Made by a program: the position numbers and the translations under genes. Of a stretch of 14,162 nucleotides of DNA, positions 8,092-14,162 are shown one piece after another. How positions within the stretch are numbered: position 1 is the stretch's first letter; each line of letters starts with the position of its first letter. The notes under the pieces were generated by a model, which saw nothing but the letters and a program-made list of their open reading frames with translations, made no database searches and was not told the DNA's origin. Source of the stretch: an uncultured Anaerococcus sp. (GTDB lineage: Bacteria; Bacillota_A; Clostridia; Tissierellales; Peptoniphilaceae); the NCBI GenBank assembly GCA_945916625.1, contig CAMEGY010000006.1, positions 1 to 14,162 on the forward strand. Direction: 5' to 3'.

Positions 8092-8109
8092 GGCGGGAAA
8101 ATCCCCGCC
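8092..8109 (-). terminator. GC-rich hairpin between rpsO and pnp
   Basis: GGCGGG (8104-8109 on the minus strand) pairs perfectly with CCCGCC (8092-8097) across a six-base loop, followed by TTATTTTATATATAG. This has the form of an intrinsic terminator, though the T tract is interrupted. Because pnp has no clear promoter of its own in the 48-nt gap, it is best read as a partial terminator or an RNA processing/stabilising stem. In other bacteria the rpsO-pnp spacer is a known site of transcript termination and cleavage; whether this hairpin does that is inference. Confidence 0.7.
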
Positions 8110-8116
8110 AAAATTA

Positions 8117-8380
8117 TTAACCTCTTAGTCCAAGTCTTTCTATAATTGATCTATATCTATCAATATCATTGTCTCTTAAGTAGTTAAGCATACCTCTTCT
8201 ACGTCTGATCATTTTGTATAATCCACGTCTAGAAGAATGGTCTTTCTTATTTGATTTTAAGTGTTCAGTTAAGTCAGCTATTCTTTTTGAAAGGATGGCT
8301 ATTTGTACTTCTGGTGAACCTGTGTCTTTCTCGTCTAATTGGTATTCTTTGATTATTGCTTGTTTTTCTACTGCGTTCAT
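8117..8380 (-). CDS. rpsO: 30S ribosomal protein S15
   Basis: S15 binds the central domain of 16S rRNA early in small-subunit assembly. The protein carries the family hallmarks [19 protein letters not shown], then [18 protein letters not shown] and [24 protein letters not shown] place the start at the ATG 8378-8380, giving 87 residues ([10 protein letters not shown]...), close to the usual 88-89. This ATG has a strong GGAGG five bases upstream. An in-frame ATG twelve codons earlier (8414-8416) would add [12 protein letters not shown], which is not part of the family, lacks a ribosome binding site and translates through the Shine-Dalgarno itself. It lies between ribF and pnp and is transcribed from a promoter at 8460-8488. 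Confidence 0.97.
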   Translation of the reverse strand: MNAVEKQAIIKEYQLDEKDTGSPEVQIAILSKRIADLTEHLKSNKKDHSSRRGLYKMIRRRRGMLNYLRDNDIDRYRSIIERLGLRG

Positions 8381-8453
8381 AATTTCCTCCGTTATATTAT
8401 ATTCAGCTTTTGCCATGTATTAGTCGAGGTCTCAAATACCTAGCAAAGCTACC
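8381..8453 (-). promoter_or_regulatory. rpsO leader, possible S15 autoregulatory structure
   Basis: The predicted transcript leader of about 73 nt can form a TAGC/GCTA hairpin with a three-base loop (8441-8451) and an overlapping AGGT/ACCT hairpin (8427-8430 with 8438-8441). It can also form an alternative longer helix pairing 8445-8450 with 8405-8410, which excludes the first. S15 represses its own mRNA through leader structures in several bacteria, and the structures differ between lineages. Regulation here is inferred from the pairing options only. Confidence 0.35.
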
Positions 8454-8459
8454 TTTTAT

Positions 8460-8488
8460 ATTATACACTCCTAATTTGATTTTGTAAA
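8460..8488 (-). promoter_or_regulatory. Sigma-A-type promoter for rpsO-pnp
   Basis: On the minus strand TTTACA (8483-8488, five of six to consensus) and TATAAT (8460-8465, perfect) are separated by exactly 17 nt. The -35 lies just past or at the end of ribF (stop at 8490-8492). Transcription would start near 8453. This is the clearest promoter in the window and would make rpsO-pnp expression partly independent of the nusA-infB cluster. Confidence 0.75.
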
Positions 8489-8489
8489 A

Positions 8490-9434
8490 TCATTTTAGGT
8501 ATTTTTCAATATAATCAAGACCTTCGATTTTATCCTTATCCATTTGAGCAATTAAGCTTTCTGCAGAATCAAATTTATAATCAGGTCTTAAAAATTCTAT
8601 AAATTCTATCGATATATTTTCTCCATATATTGACTTGTTGAAGTCATATATATAGGTTTCTATTTTCTTTTCATCACTTGTCTCAAAGGTTGGGTTTGAG
8701 CCGATGTTAGTAAGGCTATAGTGGTCTTCATTCCTAACATGGACCCTAGTTAGGTATACCCCATCTCTTGGGATTACATAAGGAAAAGATGGACTGAGAT
8801 TTGCTGTTGGGAAATTTAGGGTCCTTCCCCTGTGTCTACCATGAATTACTTTGCCTCTGATTTTATAATATCTTCCAAGATATTTATTTGCCTTAGCTAT
8901 CTTTCCATCTCTTACAAGTTCTCTTAAGTGGCCTGATGAGATTTTATCATGGTCATCTTCCATCTCAAAGTCTACTACATCAGTGTTGTAGGCAAAGATA
9001 TCTTCATATTCCCTAAGTGTATCTACTGTACCGCTTGCCTTATATCCAAAACGGTAGTCATAACCCACTATTATTATTTTTGCATTTAATTTTTCAGCTA
9101 TGATTGTCTTTATAAATTCCCTTGGGGATAGCTTCATAAAGTTTTCGTCAAAGTTTACAAGACAAAAAGTTTTAATTCCAAGGCCAGATAGGATTTCTAC
9201 CTTATCTTCTAGACTTGATAAATATCTCTTATCATCCTTGACTGTTGTCTGACTATTTTCCTTAAAAAGAAGAATCGAAGGAGTATAGCCATATTTCTTT
9301 GATAAGTCTACGTTTCTTTTCATAAGTTTTTGGTGGCCTAGGTGGACTCCATCAAAATATCCAAGGGCAACTACCTTCTTCTCAAGATCCGGTAGGTCAC
9401 TATTTAAATCATATATTCTTATCTGCTCTTTCAT
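8490..9434 (-). CDS. ribF: Bifunctional riboflavin kinase / FAD synthetase
   Basis: RibF phosphorylates riboflavin to FMN and adenylates FMN to FAD in the cytoplasm. The 314-residue length is normal. The N-terminal nucleotidyltransferase-like FAD synthetase domain shows GYFDGVHLGHQ at 25-35, VGYDYRFG at 123-130 and SSGHLRELVRDGKI at 166-179. The C-terminal riboflavin kinase domain starts near 185 and shows the signature GRTLNFPTANL at 203-213, then DGVYLTRV (224-231) and NIGSNPTF (243-250). The ATG at 9432-9434 lies inside the end of truB (26-nt overlap), with GGAGAAAG upstream within truB, so translation is probably coupled. The gene end carries the -35 region of the rpsO promoter. No FMN riboswitch is expected or seen in this operon position. 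Confidence 0.97.
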   Translation of the reverse strand: MKEQIRIYDLNSDLPDLEKKVVALGYFDGVHLGHQKLMKRNVDLSKKYGYTPSILLFKENSQTTVKDDKRYLSSLEDKVEILSGLGIKTFCLVNFDENFMKLSPREFIKTIIAEKLNAKIIIVGYDYRFGYKASGTVDTLREYEDIFAYNTDVVDFEMEDDHDKISSGHLRELVRDGKIAKANKYLGRYYKIRGKVIHGRHRGRTLNFPTANLSPSFPYVIPRDGVYLTRVHVRNEDHYSLTNIGSNPTFETSDEKKIETYIYDFNKSIYGENISIEFIEFLRPDYKFDSAESLIAQMDKDKIEGLDYIEKYLK

Positions 9435-10305
9435 AAAACACTTTCTCCATTTTTAAGAAATTTTTGCCATTTTCACTATAATTTTTACCAAGGCCTATAA
9501 AGTCATCACCTGCATAGACTCTTATGCAATCATTGACTTTTTCTTCTACTTCTACGATTTGCCCGTTAACTAAGTTGTCCAGGTATCTTCTATCAAGGAC
9601 AATCTTATCAAAATCTTTTAAGGCAGAATCTATAGGACGTAGTGCTTTTATTATATCATTTTTTTCAAGATTTAGGATGTCTTCACTTTTTATAGCATCT
9701 TTTATATCAAAGTCGCCTACCCTAGTCCTAACAAGTTCATCAACATAGGCGTATGTTCCTAATCTCTCTCCTATATCATCAACCAAGGTCCTTATATAAG
9801 TCCCCTTTGAGCAAGTAACTCTAATAGTCGCTTTTGGGAAATCAAAGTCTAAAAGCTTAATATCATATATAGTGACTTTCCTTCTTTTTCTTTCGATTTC
9901 TATACCTTCTCTAGCTAGGTCGTAGAGTTTTTTGCCATTAACTTTTAGGGCCGAATACATAGGAGGAATTTGTTCTATCTCCCCCTTAAAAGTATTCATA
10001 GCTTCTAAAAATTCTTCTTTACTTACTTTTTTATCAGATTTTTCGGTAATTTCACCTGCAGCATCAAGGGTATCTGTTTTTGACCCTAGAATCATTTCTG
10101 TTTCGTAGACCTTATCCTTAGTCATCATATAATCAGAAACCCTTGTAGCTTTTCCAACTACTATTGGTAAAACTCCGCTTGCTTCAAGGTCGAGAGTGCC
10201 AGTATGGCCGACCTTTTTCATATCAAGGGCACGCCTTACAAGGCTTACTACCCTTGCTGATGATATTCCCTTTTCCTTATTTATATTAAGGATACCTTTA
10301 TGCAT
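9409..10305 (-). CDS. truB: tRNA pseudouridine-55 synthase
   Basis: TruB converts U55 in the T-loop of elongator tRNAs to pseudouridine and also helps fold tRNA. The protein (298 residues) starts MHKGILNINKEKGISS, the family pattern, and has the catalytic motif GHTGTLDLEASGVLP with Asp39 as the nucleophile. KVYETEMILGSKTDTLDAAGEI (about 65-86), IPPMYSALKVNGKKLYDLAR (113-132) and CSKGTYIRTLVDDIGERLG (about 165-183) follow in the usual order. The C-terminal 60 residues form a variable tail domain. The residue after the catalytic Asp is Leu40, where most TruB proteins have proline. The ATG overlaps the nrnA stop by 8 nt, with AGGA shortly upstream, and the 3' end overlaps ribF, fitting a coupled operon. 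Confidence 0.97.
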   Translation of the reverse strand: MHKGILNINKEKGISSARVVSLVRRALDMKKVGHTGTLDLEASGVLPIVVGKATRVSDYMMTKDKVYETEMILGSKTDTLDAAGEITEKSDKKVSKEEFLEAMNTFKGEIEQIPPMYSALKVNGKKLYDLAREGIEIERKRRKVTIYDIKLLDFDFPKATIRVTCSKGTYIRTLVDDIGERLGTYAYVDELVRTRVGDFDIKDAIKSEDILNLEKNDIIKALRPIDSALKDFDKIVLDRRYLDNLVNGQIVEVEEKVNDCIRVYAGDDFIGLGKNYSENGKNFLKMEKVFYERADKNI

Positions 10306-11269
10306 CTATTTCCTTTAAGATTTCTAGGGCTTTTTCACATGCAGCCTCTAGGCTTTCATCAAAGATTGAAAAGCCACTTGCCTTGATGTGGCCACCACCG
10401 CCATTTGCTCTAGCAACAGCAGCCACATCTGTTGTTTTACTTCTCATAGAAACCTTGTATTCTCCGTCATCGTATTCTTTTACAATCATCGATACATTGA
10501 CTTCCTTAAGGTCCCTTAATTTATTAACAATTGATTCAGCATCACCCATTTGGACACCGTGTTTTGCTACCAGGTCCTTACTTGCAATAGCGAAAGCTTT
10601 CTTATCGAAAAACTTTGCATTTTGAATTACTTCGTTATGAAATTGCATAACTGACACTGGTTGTGATTGGTAGAGATTTTTATAGATATATTCATAGTCT
10701 ACCCCACTTGTGATAAGCCTACCTGCAGCCTTAAATGTATATTCAGATACATTTGAATACATAAACCTACCGGTATCAGTGCAAAGGCCTGTGAATAGAA
10801 GTGTACCAATTATTTTATCCATTGGTAAATCTAGTCTGTCGATTAGTTCATAGACTATTTCACAGGTTGCAGGCGCCTTATCATAGATCATATTTAAATC
10901 ACAGTTGATTTTTCCACCAACATGGTGGTCGATTACAAGAGTCTTATCAGATTTTTTTGCAATTTCAGTTGCATGTCCAATCCTATCAAACTCAGAGCAA
11001 TCAAGGATCATAAATAGGTCGTACTTATCCCTAGATGCTTCTTTGTAATGTTCAAGTTCTGGCAAAAACTTTAGGTAATCATCGATTGGATCGATTGCAA
11101 TTACTTCGATATCTTTGCCGTATTTTTCGAGTGAACGTCTTAGGGCAAGAGTTGATCCTAGGTTGTCACCATCTGGGTTTACATGGCTTGCAATAGCGAT
11201 TGTTTCCGCCTCATCAACCATTTTTATAAATTCATCTAAGTGTTCTTTACTGATTCTCTCTAGCTTCAT
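10298..11269 (-). CDS. nrnA: DHH-family phosphoesterase (nanoRNase / pAp phosphatase)
   Basis: NrnA-type enzymes hydrolyse very short RNA oligonucleotides to mononucleotides and dephosphorylate 3'-phosphoadenosine 5'-phosphate; some relatives act on cyclic dinucleotides or their linear products. The 323-residue protein has the metal-binding motifs of the DHH domain: SHVNPDGDNLGS at 28-39 (H29, D33, D35), LDCSEFDRIGH with D90, the namesake IDHHVGG at 113-119, and FTGLCTDTGRF with D165. The C-terminal DHHA1 substrate-binding domain ends with the glycine motif NGGGGHIKASGF at 289-300. Length and motifs are intact. The start overlaps rbfA by 23 nt, with a weak and rather distant AAGGA, and the stop overlaps truB by 8 nt. 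A gene of this family between rbfA and truB is common in Clostridia. Substrate preference cannot be read from the sequence. Confidence 0.92.
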   Translation of the reverse strand: MKLERISKEHLDEFIKMVDEAETIAIASHVNPDGDNLGSTLALRRSLEKYGKDIEVIAIDPIDDYLKFLPELEHYKEASRDKYDLFMILDCSEFDRIGHATEIAKKSDKTLVIDHHVGGKINCDLNMIYDKAPATCEIVYELIDRLDLPMDKIIGTLLFTGLCTDTGRFMYSNVSEYTFKAAGRLITSGVDYEYIYKNLYQSQPVSVMQFHNEVIQNAKFFDKKAFAIASKDLVAKHGVQMGDAESIVNKLRDLKEVNVSMIVKEYDDGEYKVSMRSKTTDVAAVARANGGGGHIKASGFSIFDESLEAACEKALEILKEIDA

Positions 11270-11633
11270 TTACTTTTTTATCCTTTGCGATTGTTTCTGC
11301 TATAAGTTTGTCCATATAAGCTCCACGCTCTATGGATTCATCAAATTTGAAACGAAATTCTGGCATAGTTCTTAGTCTCATTCTTTCACCGATTAGGATT
11401 TTGATATAACCTGTGGCTTGATCAAGTGCTTCCATTACATCGTCCTTGTTTTTCTCATCTCCAAGAACTGATATATAGACATCTGCATAGGATAAGTCGT
11501 TTGTAACTTCCACATCTGTGACGGAGACCATAGCGTCAATCGTTAATCTTGGGTCATTTAGGTCATTTGCAATTATTTTTGAAATTTCCCTTTTGACTTC
11601 AGAAGAAATTCTAGCCGTTCTTTTTTTATTCAT
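11247..11633 (-). CDS. rbfA: 30S ribosome-binding factor A
   Basis: RbfA is a small KH-fold protein that binds the immature 30S subunit and helps mature the 5' end of 16S rRNA, notably in the cold. The 128-residue sequence begins MNKKRTARISSEVKREISKIIANDLNDPRL and has DVEVTNDLSYADVYISVLG (about 40-58). The helix ending ...GYIKILIGERMRLRTMPEFRFKFDESIERG (about 75-104) is typical. Length is normal, with a short basic tail. Its ATG directly follows the infB stop codon with no spacer (TAGATG), and only a weak purine-rich stretch (GAAAGAAG) serves as ribosome binding site, so expression probably depends on coupling to infB. Confidence 0.96.
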   Translation of the reverse strand: MNKKRTARISSEVKREISKIIANDLNDPRLTIDAMVSVTDVEVTNDLSYADVYISVLGDEKNKDDVMEALDQATGYIKILIGERMRLRTMPEFRFKFDESIERGAYMDKLIAETIAKDKKVNEARENQ

Positions 11634-13781
11634 CTATAAACTTCTTTCTGTTTCAACCATTTCGTAGGCTTCCATTACATCGCCTACTTTAATATCGTTA
11701 TATCTTTCAAGTCCGATACCGCCTTCATAGCCTGCTTGTAGCTTTGATGCATCGTCCTTAAATCTCTTCATTGATGAAATATCACCATCAAAGATAACTA
11801 CGTTATCTCTTAAGAGTCTTATTTTAGATTTTCTTGTTACAAGGCCGTTAGTTACCATAACACCAGCAATTGTACCAGCTCCTGGTATCTTGAAGGTATC
11901 TCTAACTTCAGCCCTACCGAGGACATTTTCCTTAAATTCTGGATCTAGCATACCTACTATAGCCTTTGAAACATCTTCGATTGCTTCGTAGATTACGCTG
12001 TAGGTTCTGATTTCTATATTATTTTCTTTAGCTCTTTCTAAAGCACCTTGGGTTGGTCTTACGTTAAAACCGATTATAATCGCATTTGATGCTTGGGCTA
12101 GAAGGACGTCTGATTCTGTTATTCCCCCTACAGCTCCAGCTATTACTGATACCTTAACTTCTTCGTTAGATAGTTTTGTAAGTGATGTGCTTACCGCATC
12201 TACAGTTCCCTTAACATCTGTCTTAACAATTATATTAAGCTCTTTTAGCTCACCTTCTTGAATATCTGAGTACATATCTTCAAGGTTGGTATTAGCCTTT
12301 GCGATTAGTCTTTCTTCACGCTTAAATTCTGCTGCCTTATCTGCATACTCACGAGCAATTTTCTCTTCTTGTACTGCGTATATCTTATCTCCAGCTTCTG
12401 CTACGTCTGATAGACCTAGAATTTGTGCTGGTATAGAAGGGCCTGCTTCCTTGATTGATTTACCCTTTGAGTCAAACATAGCCCTAATCCTACCTGAAGA
12501 AGATCCAGTTACTACATAGTCACCTGCATGTAGGGTTCCTTTTTGTACTAATACTGTTGCAACTGGACCTCTTGACTTATCAAGTTGGGCCTCAATTATA
12601 ATGCCCACAGATTCCCTGTTTGGATTTGCCTTAAGTTCTCTAACTTCAGCTACTAGTAGGACCATTTCAAGTAGGTCTGTAATTCCGTCACCTGTGTGGG
12701 CTGATACTGGTACAATTATAGTATCTCCGCCCCACTCTTCTGGTACAAGACCATATTCCATCAGGCCTTGCATTACTCTATTTTTATCGGCTGTATCCTT
12801 ATCCATCTTGTTGATTGCTACAATTATTGGAATATCAGCTGCCTTAGCGTGGTTGATTGCCTCAACAGTTTGTGGCATAACACCATCATCTGCTGCTACT
12901 ACAAGGATTGCAATATCAGTTGATTGGGCACCTCTCATTCTCATTTCTGTAAAGGCTTCGTGGCCTGGTGTATCTAGGAAAGAAATTTCCTTATCGTTAA
13001 TATCTACTGTATAAGCACCTATATGTTGGGTTATACCACCAGCTTCTCCGCGTGTTACAGAAGTATTTCTTATAGCGTCTAGTATACTTGTTTTACCGTG
13101 GTCTACGTGACCCATTACTGATACAACTGGAGGTCTTTCTACTAGGTCCTCTTCCTTATCTTCGTAGTCTAAGTCATATGATTGCTCTTCTAGGGCGTCA
13201 TATGCTTCTTCTAAAATGATTTCCTTGCCAAATTCCATGGCTACAAGGTTTGCTGTATCAAAATCTATTTGGTCATTTAGGCCTGCCATTGTGCCAAGAC
13301 CTATCAGTTTTCCTATTACAGAGTTTGGACTTTCGCCAAGTTTGTCAGCAAATGCTTTGACATTTACAGTTTCTGGTATTTCTATACGTGAATCTTTATT
13401 AGCTTTCATATTTCTCTCTTGCCTATTGCTTTTCTTTGATCTTTTTTTCTTATTTTTCTTTTTTCTGTTCTTCTTAGCTGGTTTATCTTCGTCTTCGTCG
13501 TCACTTATATTTTTAGGGTCAATTTTCTTTTCCCTTTTTTTCTCTTGTTTTTCTTTTGTCTTTGCTTTAGGCTTTACTTCTACTTCTTCACTAACATTAT
13601 TTTCTTCTTCACCATTTAGCTCTGTAAGGTATTCATTTATTAACTTACGGTCTTCCCCACTTATCATTGACATGTGGGATTTTATACCTAAGTTAAATTC
13701 ATCATTTAGGATTTTGATCATCTCTTTTGATTCTAATCCATTTTCTTTTGCTAATTCGTATACTCTTATTTTATCAGCCAT
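11634..13781 (-). CDS. infB: Translation initiation factor IF-2
   Basis: IF-2 is the GTPase that brings initiator fMet-tRNA to the 30S subunit and promotes subunit joining. The 715-residue protein begins with an IF2_N domain (MADKIRVYELAKENGL, 1-50). A strongly charged, lysine-rich linker follows at about 67-130, and then a second IF2_N-like domain (about 135-185). The G domain has G1 GHVDHGKT at 224-231, the GGITQHIGAY switch near 248-257, G3 DTPGH at 270-274, G4 NKMD at 324-327 and G5 SAH at 360-362. Domains II-IV follow (EAQLDKSRGPVATVLVQ, FNVRPTQGALERAK, then a C-terminal C2 domain ending KVGDVMEAYEMVETERSL). The ATG at 13779-13781 has AGGTGA just upstream, overlapping the end of ylxR. 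A second methionine at residue 125, after the basic linker, has purines before it and could yield a shorter form. Confidence 0.98.
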   Translation of the reverse strand: MADKIRVYELAKENGLESKEMIKILNDEFNLGIKSHMSMISGEDRKLINEYLTELNGEEENNVSEEVEVKPKAKTKEKQEKKREKKIDPKNISDDEDEDKPAKKNRKKKNKKKRSKKSNRQERNMKANKDSRIEIPETVNVKAFADKLGESPNSVIGKLIGLGTMAGLNDQIDFDTANLVAMEFGKEIILEEAYDALEEQSYDLDYEDKEEDLVERPPVVSVMGHVDHGKTSILDAIRNTSVTRGEAGGITQHIGAYTVDINDKEISFLDTPGHEAFTEMRMRGAQSTDIAILVVAADDGVMPQTVEAINHAKAADIPIIVAINKMDKDTADKNRVMQGLMEYGLVPEEWGGDTIIVPVSAHTGDGITDLLEMVLLVAEVRELKANPNRESVGIIIEAQLDKSRGPVATVLVQKGTLHAGDYVVTGSSSGRIRAMFDSKGKSIKEAGPSIPAQILGLSDVAEAGDKIYAVQEEKIAREYADKAAEFKREERLIAKANTNLEDMYSDIQEGELKELNIIVKTDVKGTVDAVSTSLTKLSNEEVKVSVIAGAVGGITESDVLLAQASNAIIIGFNVRPTQGALERAKENNIEIRTYSVIYEAIEDVSKAIVGMLDPEFKENVLGRAEVRDTFKIPGAGTIAGVMVTNGLVTRKSKIRLLRDNVVIFDGDISSMKRFKDDASKLQAGYEGGIGLERYNDIKVGDVMEAYEMVETERSL

Positions 13782-13790
13782 CTAATCACC

Positions 13791-14057
13791 TCATTTTACT
13801 TCATAAGCTTCTAGCTCCTCATAAATATCATCATCTATTTTCATTTTAAAGGCTTGGTTTAGCTTATTTGATTTCTTTAGACCCTTGATGCAAGATTCAC
13901 TCTTACATACATAGGCTCCTCTTCCGTTTATCTTTCCTCTTTCATCTATTAAGATTCCTTCTTCTTTGTTTTTTACAATTCTAAGAAGGTCGTTTTTATC
14001 TTTTAATTCTCCACACACAATACATTTTCTTTGTGGTATTTTGCGAACTTTTTTCAT
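13791..14057 (-). CDS. ylxR: YlxR family protein (RnpM, RNase P modulator)
   Basis: YlxR/RnpM is a small RNA-binding protein found between nusA and infB in Gram-positive bacteria; in Bacillus subtilis it binds RNase P RNA and modulates its activity. The 88-residue chain shows the family signature PQRKCIVCGELKDKNDLLRIV at residues 8-28. It also has GRGAYVCKSESC at 45-56 and a basic helix KGLKKSNKLNQAFK (58-71). Cysteines C12, C15, C51 and C56 could form a metal site, a feature seen in part of the family. The ATG at 14055-14057 has AGGT nine bases upstream and is preceded by an overlapping ATG-TAA pair at 14057-14062. The gene ends in a TGA that overlaps the infB ribosome binding site. The L7Ae-like ylxQ that often follows is absent. 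Confidence 0.94.
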   Translation of the reverse strand: MKKVRKIPQRKCIVCGELKDKNDLLRIVKNKEEGILIDERGKINGRGAYVCKSESCIKGLKKSNKLNQAFKMKIDDDIYEELEAYEVK

Positions 14058-14080
14058 TACATTTTTACCTGATCTGAAAT

Positions 14081-14162
14081 CTATCTCCTAGTGTTCATCA
14101 AATTCGTTAAATCTTCTACAATCTCTTCTGAATCTTTTTCTGATAAGTCTTCATCTATATTG
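14081..14162 (-). CDS. nusA: C-terminal tail of probable NusA (cut by window edge)
   Basis: An open frame enters from the right edge and ends at a TAG (14081-14083) after DEDLSEKDSEEIVEDLTNLMNTRR. These 27 codons are acidic and match no motif I can name. Identification rests on position: in Firmicutes, the gene immediately before ylxR-infB is nusA, the transcription elongation/termination factor, which often ends in a variable acidic tail. The 23-nt gap to ylxR fits an operon. The identity is therefore contextual. Confidence 0.7.
   Translation of the reverse strand, partial: NIDEDLSEKDSEEIVEDLTNLMNTRR

Noticed and set aside
8396..8401. Perfect TATAAT just ahead of rpsO
   Set aside because: A transcript starting from it would begin at or inside the ribosome binding site, and no -35 fits. 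The promoter at 8460-8488 is far better.
13216..13785. A 189-codon open frame on the plus strand, opposite the 5' end of infB
   Set aside because: It is rich in Phe, Leu and Ser, which is what the reverse complement of the lysine/glutamate-rich IF-2 linker gives. It has no family motif and lies wholly within a certain gene. Other plus-strand frames in the window are similar shadows.
1..14162. Search for a mobile element, CRISPR array, toxin-antitoxin pair, defence genes or RNA gene
   Set aside because: No transposase-like frame, terminal repeats, spaced direct repeats, tRNA-like fold or atypical gene was seen. All genes are on one strand and nearly all belong to conserved housekeeping families.

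Overview
This window is a stretch of core chromosome from a low-G+C, AT-rich Firmicutes-type bacterium. Protein sequences and gene order fit an anaerobic coccus of the Tissierellia/Peptoniphilaceae type (Anaerococcus-like). That placement is inferred from family resemblance and was not searched. Every convincing gene lies on the minus strand, so transcription runs from high to low coordinates. I see no mobile element, CRISPR array, tRNA, rRNA or island of foreign composition.

Reading in the direction of transcription, 14162 down to about 5880 is the nusA-infB translation/RNA cluster. It holds the tail of a probable nusA, ylxR (rnpM), infB, rbfA, a DHH phosphoesterase (nrnA), truB, ribF, rpsO and pnp. 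From ylxR to ribF the genes abut or overlap (rbfA/nrnA 23 nt, nrnA/truB 8 nt, truB/ribF 26 nt), which indicates one polycistronic unit with translational coupling. A good sigma-A-type promoter (TTTACA, 17-nt spacer, TATAAT) sits at the very end of ribF and should give rpsO-pnp independent transcription with a leader of about 73 nt. A GC-rich hairpin separates rpsO from pnp, and a weak hairpin plus T-run follows pnp.

From 5520 to 4153 lies a single transporter-like membrane protein of the YjiH/nucleoside-recognition (Gate) family. It is flanked by a 394-nt AT-rich non-coding region upstream and a strong hairpin terminator downstream (4037-4077), so it is probably monocistronic.

From 3938 to 1 is a second cluster: ftsK/spoIIIE (DNA translocase), pgsA (phosphatidylglycerophosphate synthase), a four-helix membrane protein I do not recognise, and the first 200 codons of recA. 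Spacings of 12-13 nt with ribosome binding sites in the gaps suggest one operon, with a possible extra promoter just ahead of recA. The small membrane protein occupies the slot where many Firmicutes carry cinA.

The cluster contents are mostly textbook. I did not find an undescribed multi-gene system. The points worth a second look are modest: the unknown membrane protein, a possibly structured S15 leader, a start-stop mini-ORF overlapping the ylxR start, a proline-to-leucine change beside the TruB catalytic Asp, and an inverted repeat in the YjiH upstream region.
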